DNA of 61,513 bases from a virus. The position numbers and the translations under genes were made by a program. The DNA is taken from positions 1 through 61,513 of the IMG/VR virus record IMGVR_UViG_3300036770_006790; one strand, 5' to 3'. Under the pieces are notes generated by a model. It had not been told where the DNA came from, did not search any database, and saw only the letters and a program-made list of their open reading frames with translations. Below, piece after piece: positions 16,831-23,896 of this stretch. Each line of letters begins with the position of its first letter. Position 1 is the stretch's first letter.

Positions 16831-17625
16831 GTGAACTTAAAAAAAATAATTAAGGAAAAGCTGCGTGAAAGTACGAGCAATAAAGTTTTTGAAGGTTTGA
16901 TAACCGAAAAATTGGCAAATGTGGATGATGATGTTGATTTGCTTTATGATTTATATTTTAAAAAAGGAATTGATAAGATATCAAAATCCAAAATAATCGA
17001 CCCACAAACGTATAAATTTTTTAAAAAAACAAGTATTTCCGATACATCAATCCTTAAAACAGAGGATTGTAAATTGGCACATGAGTTAAATCCTTGCAAA
17101 ATATTAACAAATGTTGATTCGAATTCATATAATCCAATCGACAAAGAAATCCGAATTTCCATTCATGATCAAGCACTCGATTATGCTATGGAATATGATG
17201 GAAATTTGGAGTTGGCTCGAAACACGTTATTACCATATAGGAATCAAAGAAGTGCTTTTTTACAAGAATTTACCGAAGAAAAAATAAAAGGTAGCATTCA
17301 TCACGAACTAGCTCATTGGCTTGATGACACATTCAACAAAGAACATCTTAAATATAAAATCACAAAAAAACCAGAAATATTCAAGAATTTTGATATTAAT
17401 GCAACCAAACATGAAATTCATGGACAAATGCACAATATCAAGCAAATTTACAACAAATATAAAGAAATCTGGGATGGTTTAACATTTTATGATTTACTTA
17501 CTATGAACCCATCTTTAAACACTACTTATCACCGATTGCCAAATGATATAAAAACCCAGTGGCTAAAAGATTTGAAAAAAAGAATGCACAGGGAAAATTT
17601 GTTGGGAAAAAGAATGATTAATTAA
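16831..17625 (+). CDS. Zincin-type metallopeptidase-like protein, paralogue 2, tagged
   Basis: The GTG-started 264-residue protein begins MNLKKIIKEKLREST. It has the same architecture as its upstream neighbour: an (L/I)xE-ending amphipathic N-terminus, IKGSIHHELAHWLDD with the HExxH motif, and HEIHGQMHNIKQ. Its N-terminal 45 and C-terminal 25 residues are nearly identical to paralogue 1, while the middle differs more, e.g. YRNQRSAFLQEF versus YKNQQNSFSKEF. It lacks its own ATATTTAT motif (a degenerate AATATTATC precedes the GTG) and is probably read from the upstream promoter. The GTG start in both copies supports duplication of a whole unit. Confidence 0.75.
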   Translation: MNLKKIIKEKLRESTSNKVFEGLITEKLANVDDDVDLLYDLYFKKGIDKISKSKIIDPQTYKFFKKTSISDTSILKTEDCKLAHELNPCKILTNVDSNSYNPIDKEIRISIHDQALDYAMEYDGNLELARNTLLPYRNQRSAFLQEFTEEKIKGSIHHELAHWLDDTFNKEHLKYKITKKPEIFKNFDINATKHEIHGQMHNIKQIYNKYKEIWDGLTFYDLLTMNPSLNTTYHRLPNDIKTQWLKDLKKRMHRENLLGKRMIN

Positions 17626-17628
17626 AAA

Positions 17629-17636
17629 ATATTTAT
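17629..17636 (+). promoter_or_regulatory. Candidate late promoter motif ATATTTAT
   Basis: The octamer ends 12 bases before the ATG at 17649. Confidence 0.45.
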
Positions 17637-17648
17637 AAAAAAAATCAA

Positions 17649-18248
17649 ATGATAACCAAGAGAGAACTCATTAATGAAGTAACATCCACGTATAGCGATG
17701 GTAGATTTTATTCTAAATTGACATTTGCGCCAATGAAGTGGGAAAAGAAAAATTTATCACCATTCGAAATTCCCGTTCAAGAATATTCAAATGCTGAACT
17801 TGCGCATGATGAAATGGATGGGGAGTTATCAGTTTCAAAAGAAAGGGCACAATCCATAGAAAAGAAAACGGAACAATTGTCAAATAAAATGAAAGAACTT
17901 AGGGAACAAGAATCTTTAACGAAAAAGGATATTGAAAATCTTGTTCGAGAAATTATAAATGAGGATTTAAGGGTGTGGTTTGGAACAAAGAAAAAACCAA
18001 AAGGTAGCACCCAACCAAAAGGTCCATGGGTTAATATATGTCGCAAAGATGAAAACGGTAAACACCCACCTTGCGGAAGAAAAAAAGCCGAGGATAAGGC
18101 TTATCCAAAATGCCGTGCGGCTGGTGTTGCATCAAAAATGAGCGATGCTCAGAAAAAGGCTGCTTGCCAACAAAAAAGGAGAGCGGAAAAAACGCATGAC
18201 AAATCCGGAAAGGGAAATAAACCAAAAATGGTCAGCCACAAAAAGTGA
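17649..18248 (+). CDS. Tagged protein with Lys/Cys-rich C-terminal module
   Basis: The 199-residue protein begins MITKRELINE|VTS, an (L/I)xE-ending N-terminus. A second such peptide occurs inside (ENLVREIINE|DLRVWF, about residues 97-112). The C-terminal module (about 113-199) reads WVNICRKDENGKHPPCGRKK, then YPKCRAAGVASKMSD, then a very basic tail. Four conserved-looking Cys suggest metal binding or disulfides, and the basic tail suggests nucleic-acid contact. The module recurs in uncultured T4-like phages as far as I recall, but no function is known to me. The double cleavage signal fits a precursor processed into two pieces in the prohead. Confidence 0.7.
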   Translation: MITKRELINEVTSTYSDGRFYSKLTFAPMKWEKKNLSPFEIPVQEYSNAELAHDEMDGELSVSKERAQSIEKKTEQLSNKMKELREQESLTKKDIENLVREIINEDLRVWFGTKKKPKGSTQPKGPWVNICRKDENGKHPPCGRKKAEDKAYPKCRAAGVASKMSDAQKKAACQQKRRAEKTHDKSGKGNKPKMVSHKK

Positions 18249-18254
18249 TTTTTT

Positions 18255-18911
18255 ATGAAGCTTTTACATATTTTAGAATCTATGTCAAAAGAAATGAGAA
18301 GTGAAGTGAACAAAATTTTAATTTTTGAGAAATTTTTAAATGAAAATATTAATTTATCAAAATTAAAAAATTATCTATATGACTATTTTGATTTAAATAA
18401 TTTAATAGAGCCAGCGACAATTCCGATTAAAAAAAATTATGTTAGATTATATCATCAAACAGATTTAGAACATTTTGAAAAAATTAAAAATGAAGGAAAG
18501 ATTTCAATTGAGAAATCAAAAGGTAGCCTTTTTAATGAACCTGTTATTATTTGGGGGCAGATAGTAAAAAATACCAATGATAGTGGTTTTTATGGATCAC
18601 CTAAAAAAAGGTTCACTATTGAATATCAAGTCCCAGAAAAAGAAGTTGATAAAGGAAATGGTGGGATTCGTAGAGATGTTACTTCTGATGAAATAATTGC
18701 TTATCACGACCCAAGATTATTTAATATTAAATCGATTCTTGATGATTATGATTATCTAAGCAACATAGTTGAAAATTTAAATTTTTTTATGAAATTTAAA
18801 AATGATGATGAAACTTCAGATGAACACGCTTATTATCTAATCGCCGATGCAGTAAAAAACATGAGAATTAATGAAATTTCAAGAACAATTAATCAACAAA
18901 AAGTAAATTAA
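18255..18911 (+). CDS. ART-fold-like tagged protein
   Basis: The 218-residue protein follows six bases after the preceding gene. The N-terminal helical part ends IFEKFLNE|NINLSKL, a possible (L/I)xE site. The core reads YVRLYHQTDLEHFEKIKNEGKIS, then GFYGSPKKRFTIEYQVPEKEV, then DVTSDEIIAYHDPRLFNIKSI. A YHxT segment followed by a helix and xxGxI, then a Glu-containing strand, is the usual outline of ADP-ribosyltransferase-like folds in phage toxins. I see no exact R-S-E or H-Y-E triad, so the call is structural and tentative. It is convergent with the next gene, leaving five bases between stop codons. Confidence 0.6.
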   Translation: MKLLHILESMSKEMRSEVNKILIFEKFLNENINLSKLKNYLYDYFDLNNLIEPATIPIKKNYVRLYHQTDLEHFEKIKNEGKISIEKSKGSLFNEPVIIWGQIVKNTNDSGFYGSPKKRFTIEYQVPEKEVDKGNGGIRRDVTSDEIIAYHDPRLFNIKSILDDYDYLSNIVENLNFFMKFKNDDETSDEHAYYLIADAVKNMRINEISRTINQQKVN

Positions 18912-18916
18912 ACCGC

Positions 18917-19420
18917 TCATTCATAGGGTTCAACAAAATCATCATAATATCTTTGCAACTGCCTTTCAGTTTCAAAATATTTTATATTTTCTGGGGTATA
19001 GTTTACCATTTCCCTACCTTTAACTATCAAACCATCATAACCAAGTTTAAGCATTTCCTTGTCCATGCTGGTATTTTTCTCAAAAAAAGCTGGAGAATAT
19101 TCATGACCATGTTCCTTACAAAATTTATCAATTAATTTTTGCGTGAACATTTCAGCATCATTTCTATATTGGAAAACTTTTGGGTTTTTGGGTTTTGCGT
19201 TGATAACAAAGTAAACTTTGCCATATTGTCTTGCCAATTCTTTATTCCCCAAAAAAGCGGTGTATAGACCTTTACCAAAACTACCATAGTTTTCATTCGC
19301 CCTTCCATATTCCTTCATTCCACGCAAAGTTACGTTATTCCTTTTCCATCTGGAATATCCATCTATGGCTTCATGGATATATTGCTTTAGTTCTTTGATT
19401 GAAATTACGTTTGTTTGCAT
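18917..19420 (-). CDS. PARP/Alt-like ADP-ribosyltransferase candidate, tagged
   Basis: The 167-residue protein begins MQTNVISIKELKQYIHE|AIDG, an (L/I)xE|A end as in T4 internal proteins. The catalytic-looking part has YGSFGKGLYTA (residues 45-55), very like the PARP signature FGKGIYFA, with Tyr53 at the central position. LARQYGKVYFVINAKPKNPKVF follows. The C-terminal GYDGLIVKGREMVNYTPENIKYF matches the final strand, where Glu137 precedes a DP/TPENI-type end. The first-strand His or Arg is not obvious. T4 Alt, a packaged ART with a cleavable tag, is the closest functional parallel. It heads toward its convergent ART-like neighbour, so ART-like genes cluster here. Confidence 0.68.
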   Translation of the reverse strand: MQTNVISIKELKQYIHEAIDGYSRWKRNNVTLRGMKEYGRANENYGSFGKGLYTAFLGNKELARQYGKVYFVINAKPKNPKVFQYRNDAEMFTQKLIDKFCKEHGHEYSPAFFEKNTSMDKEMLKLGYDGLIVKGREMVNYTPENIKYFETERQLQRYYDDFVEPYE

Positions 19421-19425
19421 AGCTA

Positions 19426-19830
19426 TTAAAATAAAATATTTTCAAAAAAATTATCATCAGCATGTTTTATTGCTTCGTGAATAGCGATAAAATCTTCTTC
19501 CAGTTTTGAATCGAAGTAATTACAAATATTGTTATATAATTTTAGACTATCGATAAAACACCTTTTTGACGTTGAACCTTTACATATTGTAATCAACCTA
19601 TGCTCAATCAAAATGTAAGCCCCGTAGGTTGACCAAACAATTGCCCTTTCACCATTATTGGGTGAATATATTAACTTCGATTGTGGGTCATTTATGGCCG
19701 AAATAACCACATTGTGGCATGTGTTGTCCCTGTTAGATGGTTCCCTTATATCTAAAACTTGTTCTTTCACAAAAGAAGGTACTTTGTTAAATAGAAAATC
19801 TTTAAAATAGTCGGTTAATTTTTCTTTCAT
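19426..19830 (-). CDS. Hypothetical protein in accessory cluster
   Basis: I place the start at 19830 (MKEKLTDYFKDFLFNKVPSFV). The longer open frame to 20019 only overlaps the next gene in another frame, and the stop of that gene is one base upstream of this start. The 134-residue product has an N-terminal helix and a central AIVWSTYGAYILIEHRLITICKGSTSKRC, which looks like three strands. No family is recognised. It is translationally coupled to the HD-domain gene and lies five bases from the ART-like gene, so all three form one - strand unit. Confidence 0.6.
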   Translation of the reverse strand: MKEKLTDYFKDFLFNKVPSFVKEQVLDIREPSNRDNTCHNVVISAINDPQSKLIYSPNNGERAIVWSTYGAYILIEHRLITICKGSTSKRCFIDSLKLYNNICNYFDSKLEEDFIAIHEAIKHADDNFFENILF

Positions 19831-19831
19831 A

Positions 19832-20731
19832 TTAAGATTTTGTTTTCCATTTTCCACCCATAGATTTGTATCTTTTTGCTGCTGCTCCGTTACAGTATGC
19901 GCTTGGACAGACTTTATATCGTCTCTTTGCCCATGCCAGCGCGTTTTGCCATAATGCCGGATTAGTTGGAACGTTCTTCTTTTTTCCCTCATTGAGATTT
20001 GAATTTTCTTCTGTTTCATTCATTATAAAATCAAATACCTGATCCATATTTTCTTTGGCAACGGCGATATGGTCTTGAGCCCAATCATGCCCATCATCCA
20101 ATATCATCTCAAGTTGTTCTCTTGGAAATTCCAATAACAATTCACATTGCCTTTTTAATTGCTCCAAATTGGAAAAGAACATATATCTGTCCTCCTTTTG
20201 CTCCATAAAAAGTTTAATCTTCTCCTTTATGGATTCTTTTATTGGTGGTTCAAAGAAACCACCTTTATCTAGTTCCGAGAATTTTTTTATTTTATCAAAA
20301 TTTTTTTTCCCATAAAATTCTGTTTGTTTAGTTTTTTTCATATCATCTAATTTTTTCACTAACATGTGATTTTGCACTATATCAAAAACAATATCTGGTC
20401 GCCCACCCAAATCAAAAATCCAATCAGAAAATTTATCAACATATTCGGCAGAAAAATTTTCATGCCCCAATGCGTTGACTTCTCCAGTTTTTGGATTTGT
20501 TCCGACGGTGTCTCGTTTTCCTAAATCATGAAATAATGCAGCCAATATGATATCAATATCATTTGGATATTTATCTATCGCCCTCATGGTAACAACCATA
20601 GTATGTTTTAAAACGTTTCCTTCTGGATGTTTATCTTTTCTTTGTGGTACGTTTTTATTATCAAAAATTATATTTTTTAGCTCTTGGGGTGACAAACTAA
20701 TCAAATATTTTAATTTATTGTATGGCGTCAT
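19832..20731 (-). CDS. HD-domain phosphohydrolase with C-terminal PSAY module
   Basis: The 299-residue protein has an HD metal-binding core: HPEGNVLKHTMVV (His35, His43), AALFHDLGK (His-Asp at 68-69), HENFSAEYV and IVQNHML. Proteins of this type hydrolyse phosphate esters of nucleotides. After an acidic linker with NLNE|G, a possible gp21 site, residues about 250-299 form a separate small module: NPALWQNALAWAKRRYKVCPSAYCNGAAAKRYKSMGGKW. This K-V-x-P-S-A-Y-x-N module is common at protein ends in T4-like phages, and its role is unknown to me. It could act on nucleotide pools or signals of the host. The substrate cannot be read from sequence. Confidence 0.8.
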   Translation of the reverse strand: MTPYNKLKYLISLSPQELKNIIFDNKNVPQRKDKHPEGNVLKHTMVVTMRAIDKYPNDIDIILAALFHDLGKRDTVGTNPKTGEVNALGHENFSAEYVDKFSDWIFDLGGRPDIVFDIVQNHMLVKKLDDMKKTKQTEFYGKKNFDKIKKFSELDKGGFFEPPIKESIKEKIKLFMEQKEDRYMFFSNLEQLKRQCELLLEFPREQLEMILDDGHDWAQDHIAVAKENMDQVFDFIMNETEENSNLNEGKKKNVPTNPALWQNALAWAKRRYKVCPSAYCNGAAAKRYKSMGGKWKTKS

Positions 20732-20735
20732 TTTA

Positions 20736-22163
20736 TTAGTTTTTTTGGTTTACAATTTGAAATGTTATTACTTTTTTATAAGTATCTTTTTGTCCGTTGA
20801 TATTAACTTTAACATCAATATAGTATTGGTTTGGTATTTTATCTCTGGTATCGAACATAAAATAAAACCCATCAGGAGTTCTGTTTATTTGTGTATAATC
20901 TTGAACAATAACTTCGGTGTTTCCTTCTTTAACATACACTCTATAAAAAGGATTAATATTTTTAAGCACTTCATTTGTAGTATATGCTTTTTTAATAATA
21001 ACCCCAATTTTTCTAATATCAGTGTTTATTATTTTTTCATTCTGTAAAATTCCGTAAATATCGAATCCGAAGTTAAAAGCATCTGATGTGTTTATACCTA
21101 TTGTATATCTATTATTATATGACTCTAATATAAATTGATTTTCAGTATTTGGCAAAGATACATCATTTATTTTTATATTACTCCATATATCGGTAAATAC
21201 ACAAGGAATTGTATATGTATAAAATGTATTTGGTGTTGTTACCTTATAAACACCCTTAGTTACCGTACAGGCAGTTAAAGATGTGCATCCAGATACTATT
21301 GCGTCGTTGTTGTCATATATTGTTACAACTGGGTTCTCATCCAAATTTATAAAGTCACCATCACCATAAACATACAAATATAAATTATTTTCTCTATATG
21401 TTGTAAAGTTATGCCTATCGTCCAATATTAGGTCATTGTATGTTGTTTCAAGATATGGCTCATAAAAGGTTTGAGTGTGCCTAGTAAAAAATCCTACGCT
21501 ATATGTTTCACCTAAGTTTGTTAAGTTTTCGACTTGAGGATAAAATGCAATTCCCCAGCCTGTTGTTCCAGTTGTTCCTCCGGTTAATATTGCGTTTATT
21601 TCGTTTGTCATATCAAAGTTAATATCCTCATCACCAAATTCAAAATGTTGAGTATCAACTATTGTTAACGCCGAAAAATTAACATTTGTTTCAGAAGATT
21701 GATTTTTATTATCGTATAAACCATTTGTTGTCCACCCACTTATCGTTGTGGCATTAAACCAATTTGATGGTCTATCCGAAAATGCTTTGTCCGTATTTAG
21801 GTTTGTCTCAAAATAATCATACCCAACACCCTCATCCCATTGTTGATTATTTGGTATCCTGAATAATATCAAATCAAAAGAGGATGCTCTTCTTCTTCCA
21901 GAGCTTGTTTTAGTGTTTAATAATTCCTTGTCAAAGGATGATGTGTTTTTTATTTTAAGGTAGTGTTTTATATCTGCGGTACATCCCGTCGATATTGTTT
22001 TATCTTCAAATTTTGATTTTAAATCATCAATGTTGATATCAAAAATAAATCTACTAAAACCATTACCAAAATATAATTCGGTTACAGGATTTCTACCAGT
22101 ATTAGCCTCTGAATTATATAAAATGGTATTATTCCTACTAAAATATGAAAAGTGGGTGGACAT
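20736..22163 (-). CDS. Probable tail/baseplate structural protein
   Basis: The 475-residue protein is rich in Asn, Thr, Ser and Tyr, with almost no Cys and many predicted strands. The first half (to about residue 245) resembles a DNRLRE-like beta-sandwich: TELYFGNGFSRFIFDINIDDL, then SFDLILFRIPNNQQWDEGVGYDY, with ITWW-like loops and GWGIAFYPQ. The second half has Ig-like strand patterns (NPVVTIYDNNDAIVSG, YYIDVKVNINGQKD). The look is that of a virion surface or baseplate-associated protein. It is the last gene of a - strand structural run, behind an ATATTTAT motif. The exact T4 counterpart cannot be named. Confidence 0.6.
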   Translation of the reverse strand: MSTHFSYFSRNNTILYNSEANTGRNPVTELYFGNGFSRFIFDINIDDLKSKFEDKTISTGCTADIKHYLKIKNTSSFDKELLNTKTSSGRRRASSFDLILFRIPNNQQWDEGVGYDYFETNLNTDKAFSDRPSNWFNATTISGWTTNGLYDNKNQSSETNVNFSALTIVDTQHFEFGDEDINFDMTNEINAILTGGTTGTTGWGIAFYPQVENLTNLGETYSVGFFTRHTQTFYEPYLETTYNDLILDDRHNFTTYRENNLYLYVYGDGDFINLDENPVVTIYDNNDAIVSGCTSLTACTVTKGVYKVTTPNTFYTYTIPCVFTDIWSNIKINDVSLPNTENQFILESYNNRYTIGINTSDAFNFGFDIYGILQNEKIINTDIRKIGVIIKKAYTTNEVLKNINPFYRVYVKEGNTEVIVQDYTQINRTPDGFYFMFDTRDKIPNQYYIDVKVNINGQKDTYKKVITFQIVNQKN

Positions 22164-22174
22164 TCGTTTTTGTA

Positions 22175-22182
22175 ATAAATAT
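22175..22182 (-). promoter_or_regulatory. Candidate late promoter motif (ATATTTAT on - strand)
   Basis: In gene orientation ATATTTAT ends 11 bases before the - strand ATG at 22163. Confidence 0.45.
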
Positions 22183-23694
22183 TTAATTTATTCGAATATT
22201 CTTGTTTAGTATTTTATTGACAGCATTTGAAAACTCTTGAATTAACTTTTCAGTTGTCATACCATCTTCGGTAACAGGAACAGGTGGAAGTCCCGGATAT
22301 GCGTGAGTGTGGCTTATTAAAAACCTTATTATCAAATTAATAAGCTCCAATAATTCCTCACCTCTGACCATAGAAGATGTTTTATTTTTTATTTCACCCT
22401 CAAACTTATCAGAATCAATGCCATAAATAGTATTTTCCAAATTTATACTCCCTTTTTGTGGTATGCTGGATTTATGTGATAACAAATAAATATCATCCGA
22501 TCCTATCGCAGCATATGTTTTAGGCTGACTATTGAAAGTTTTTCTTCTTACTTCGCTTTTTTTAATTGAAATAGGTGATCCAATTTTATTAATCTCATAT
22601 ATTAAACCATAGCCACCATTGTTGGATGGAAATAATTTAATGCTGTTATATACCTTAATTAAATTAGCCCTCGCATTTATGTTTATATTTTCAGTAGAAG
22701 TCATTATATCATAAATCATGGGCGATGGCCTGAAGAAAATTGGAAATTTATCGTCACTGTCAAATAAAACCTCGCCTGTTGATAATTTATTTTTATTGTT
22801 GCAATCAAGTATGAAATTGTTTATAAATAAAATTGCGTTATTAAGTGTTAAATTATTGAAATCCAATTTCAACCTTATTTTTTTTATGTCCTCTAAATCA
22901 CTCGAAACATTTATTACATTGCTCGCAACTTTTGAGTTTTGCTTTAATTCATATAAGTAAACCGAACCATGAAAAATATCTTGTGTGTTCTCAGGATTCG
23001 TTATATTCCACTCTATTAGATATTTTGTGTTTAATATATTTTCTTTTATGTCAAGTATAGTTTCTTTAGGTAAATCTTCAGTACTTCCGTTAAATAAAGA
23101 AAGTTGGACAAATGCCCTGTTTTTATTTGCAACCGGAAGTTTGTTTTTAGAAAAATTACCTTTTATTTTTCCAGACCTAATAATTACATCATTTTCTTTT
23201 ATAACAACATCAGATGAACCCCTACCCATTAAAGCGTTATCTCCGGGTTCAGGAAAAACACCAAAAGTCTTAGATGGCTCTCTATGTGTACCATCAATAT
23301 TTTTTATCGGGACGCCAGACTGATATCTTTTTCCTGTTCCAGTGTATTTTTGAGCTTGCACATAATAATCGAAAGGAGCAAGCATGGGAGATGTTAAATT
23401 CGGCTGTATATAATATTGATTATCAAATTTATATTCTTTATTAAAAAATATTACTTGAACAAGTTCATCTCTTTTGGGTATTGCTGTTATATAATATGGC
23501 AAAAGACATTGAAAAACAAAAGGGTCTCTGTCTCCCCACTTATCTTTTTCTTCGTTAAATGGTGGGTCGCTTATACTTCTTATTATTGAATCGTAATCAT
23601 ATGTGAGTATTCTTGCCCTTATTCGATTCAACATCATTGGGTCTTCGCTATCTAAAACTACCGCAGGTTCAAATATTTTATTATCTCGCTCCAT
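22183..23694 (-). CDS. Baseplate hub-like protein with N-terminal OB-fold
   Basis: The 503-residue protein starts FEPAVVLDSEDPMMLNRIRARILTYDYD and continues DPFVFQCLLPYYITAIPKRDELVQVIFF, then FDNQYYIQP. This is the pattern of the gp5-type OB-fold of baseplate hub and spike proteins (residues about 8-110). The middle contains GDNALMGRGSSDVVIKENDVIIRSGK, typical of the gp5/VgrG-like linker. The C-terminal helix region ends ISHTHAYPGLPPVPVTEDGMTTEKL, resembling hub proteins that carry a HTH-xx-P-G tail. No lysozyme domain is visible. The start overlaps the preceding small gene by 14 bases. Confidence 0.7.
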   Translation of the reverse strand: MERDNKIFEPAVVLDSEDPMMLNRIRARILTYDYDSIIRSISDPPFNEEKDKWGDRDPFVFQCLLPYYITAIPKRDELVQVIFFNKEYKFDNQYYIQPNLTSPMLAPFDYYVQAQKYTGTGKRYQSGVPIKNIDGTHREPSKTFGVFPEPGDNALMGRGSSDVVIKENDVIIRSGKIKGNFSKNKLPVANKNRAFVQLSLFNGSTEDLPKETILDIKENILNTKYLIEWNITNPENTQDIFHGSVYLYELKQNSKVASNVINVSSDLEDIKKIRLKLDFNNLTLNNAILFINNFILDCNNKNKLSTGEVLFDSDDKFPIFFRPSPMIYDIMTSTENININARANLIKVYNSIKLFPSNNGGYGLIYEINKIGSPISIKKSEVRRKTFNSQPKTYAAIGSDDIYLLSHKSSIPQKGSINLENTIYGIDSDKFEGEIKNKTSSMVRGEELLELINLIIRFLISHTHAYPGLPPVPVTEDGMTTEKLIQEFSNAVNKILNKNIRIN

Positions 23695-23896
23695 TTGTTC
23701 TATTATCGTACTCTTTTAAAGTTGTATTATATATATTTTCTATATCATCTAGATATTGAGATAAACTCAAAATAGTGTTTTTAACAATTTCAAATTCTGT
23801 TGATGTTACGTCTAATATAAGCACCAAATCTTTGTTTGGTAATTCTTTTAGAATTTTCACATCTCCTTTTATTTTATCAAAATCTTGCCTTGTCAT
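23681..23896 (-). CDS. Small protein overlapping baseplate genes
   Basis: The 71-residue, mostly helical protein (VTSTEFEIVKNTILSLSQYLDDIENIYNTTLKEYD) overlaps the genes on both sides, by 4 and 14 bases. This indicates tight translational coupling in the tail/baseplate operon. No family is recognised. It may be a small baseplate or chaperone component. Confidence 0.65.
   Translation of the reverse strand: MTRQDFDKIKGDVKILKELPNKDLVLILDVTSTEFEIVKNTILSLSQYLDDIENIYNTTLKEYDNRTNGAR

Larger units (their letters stand above)
16028..17625 (+). repeat. Tandem gene duplication, about 803-bp period
   Basis: The two GTG starts are 803 bases apart. The first about 110 and last about 90 bases of the units are nearly identical at nucleotide level, including the shared end GGGAAAATTTGTTGGG. 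The more diverged centre indicates either older duplication with gene conversion at the ends or selection for divergence. Confidence 0.8.

Noticed and set aside
19831-20019. 63-residue N-terminal extension of the gene at 19426-19830
   Set aside because: It overlaps the C-terminal module of the HD gene in another frame. The ATG at 19830 is one base from that gene's stop.
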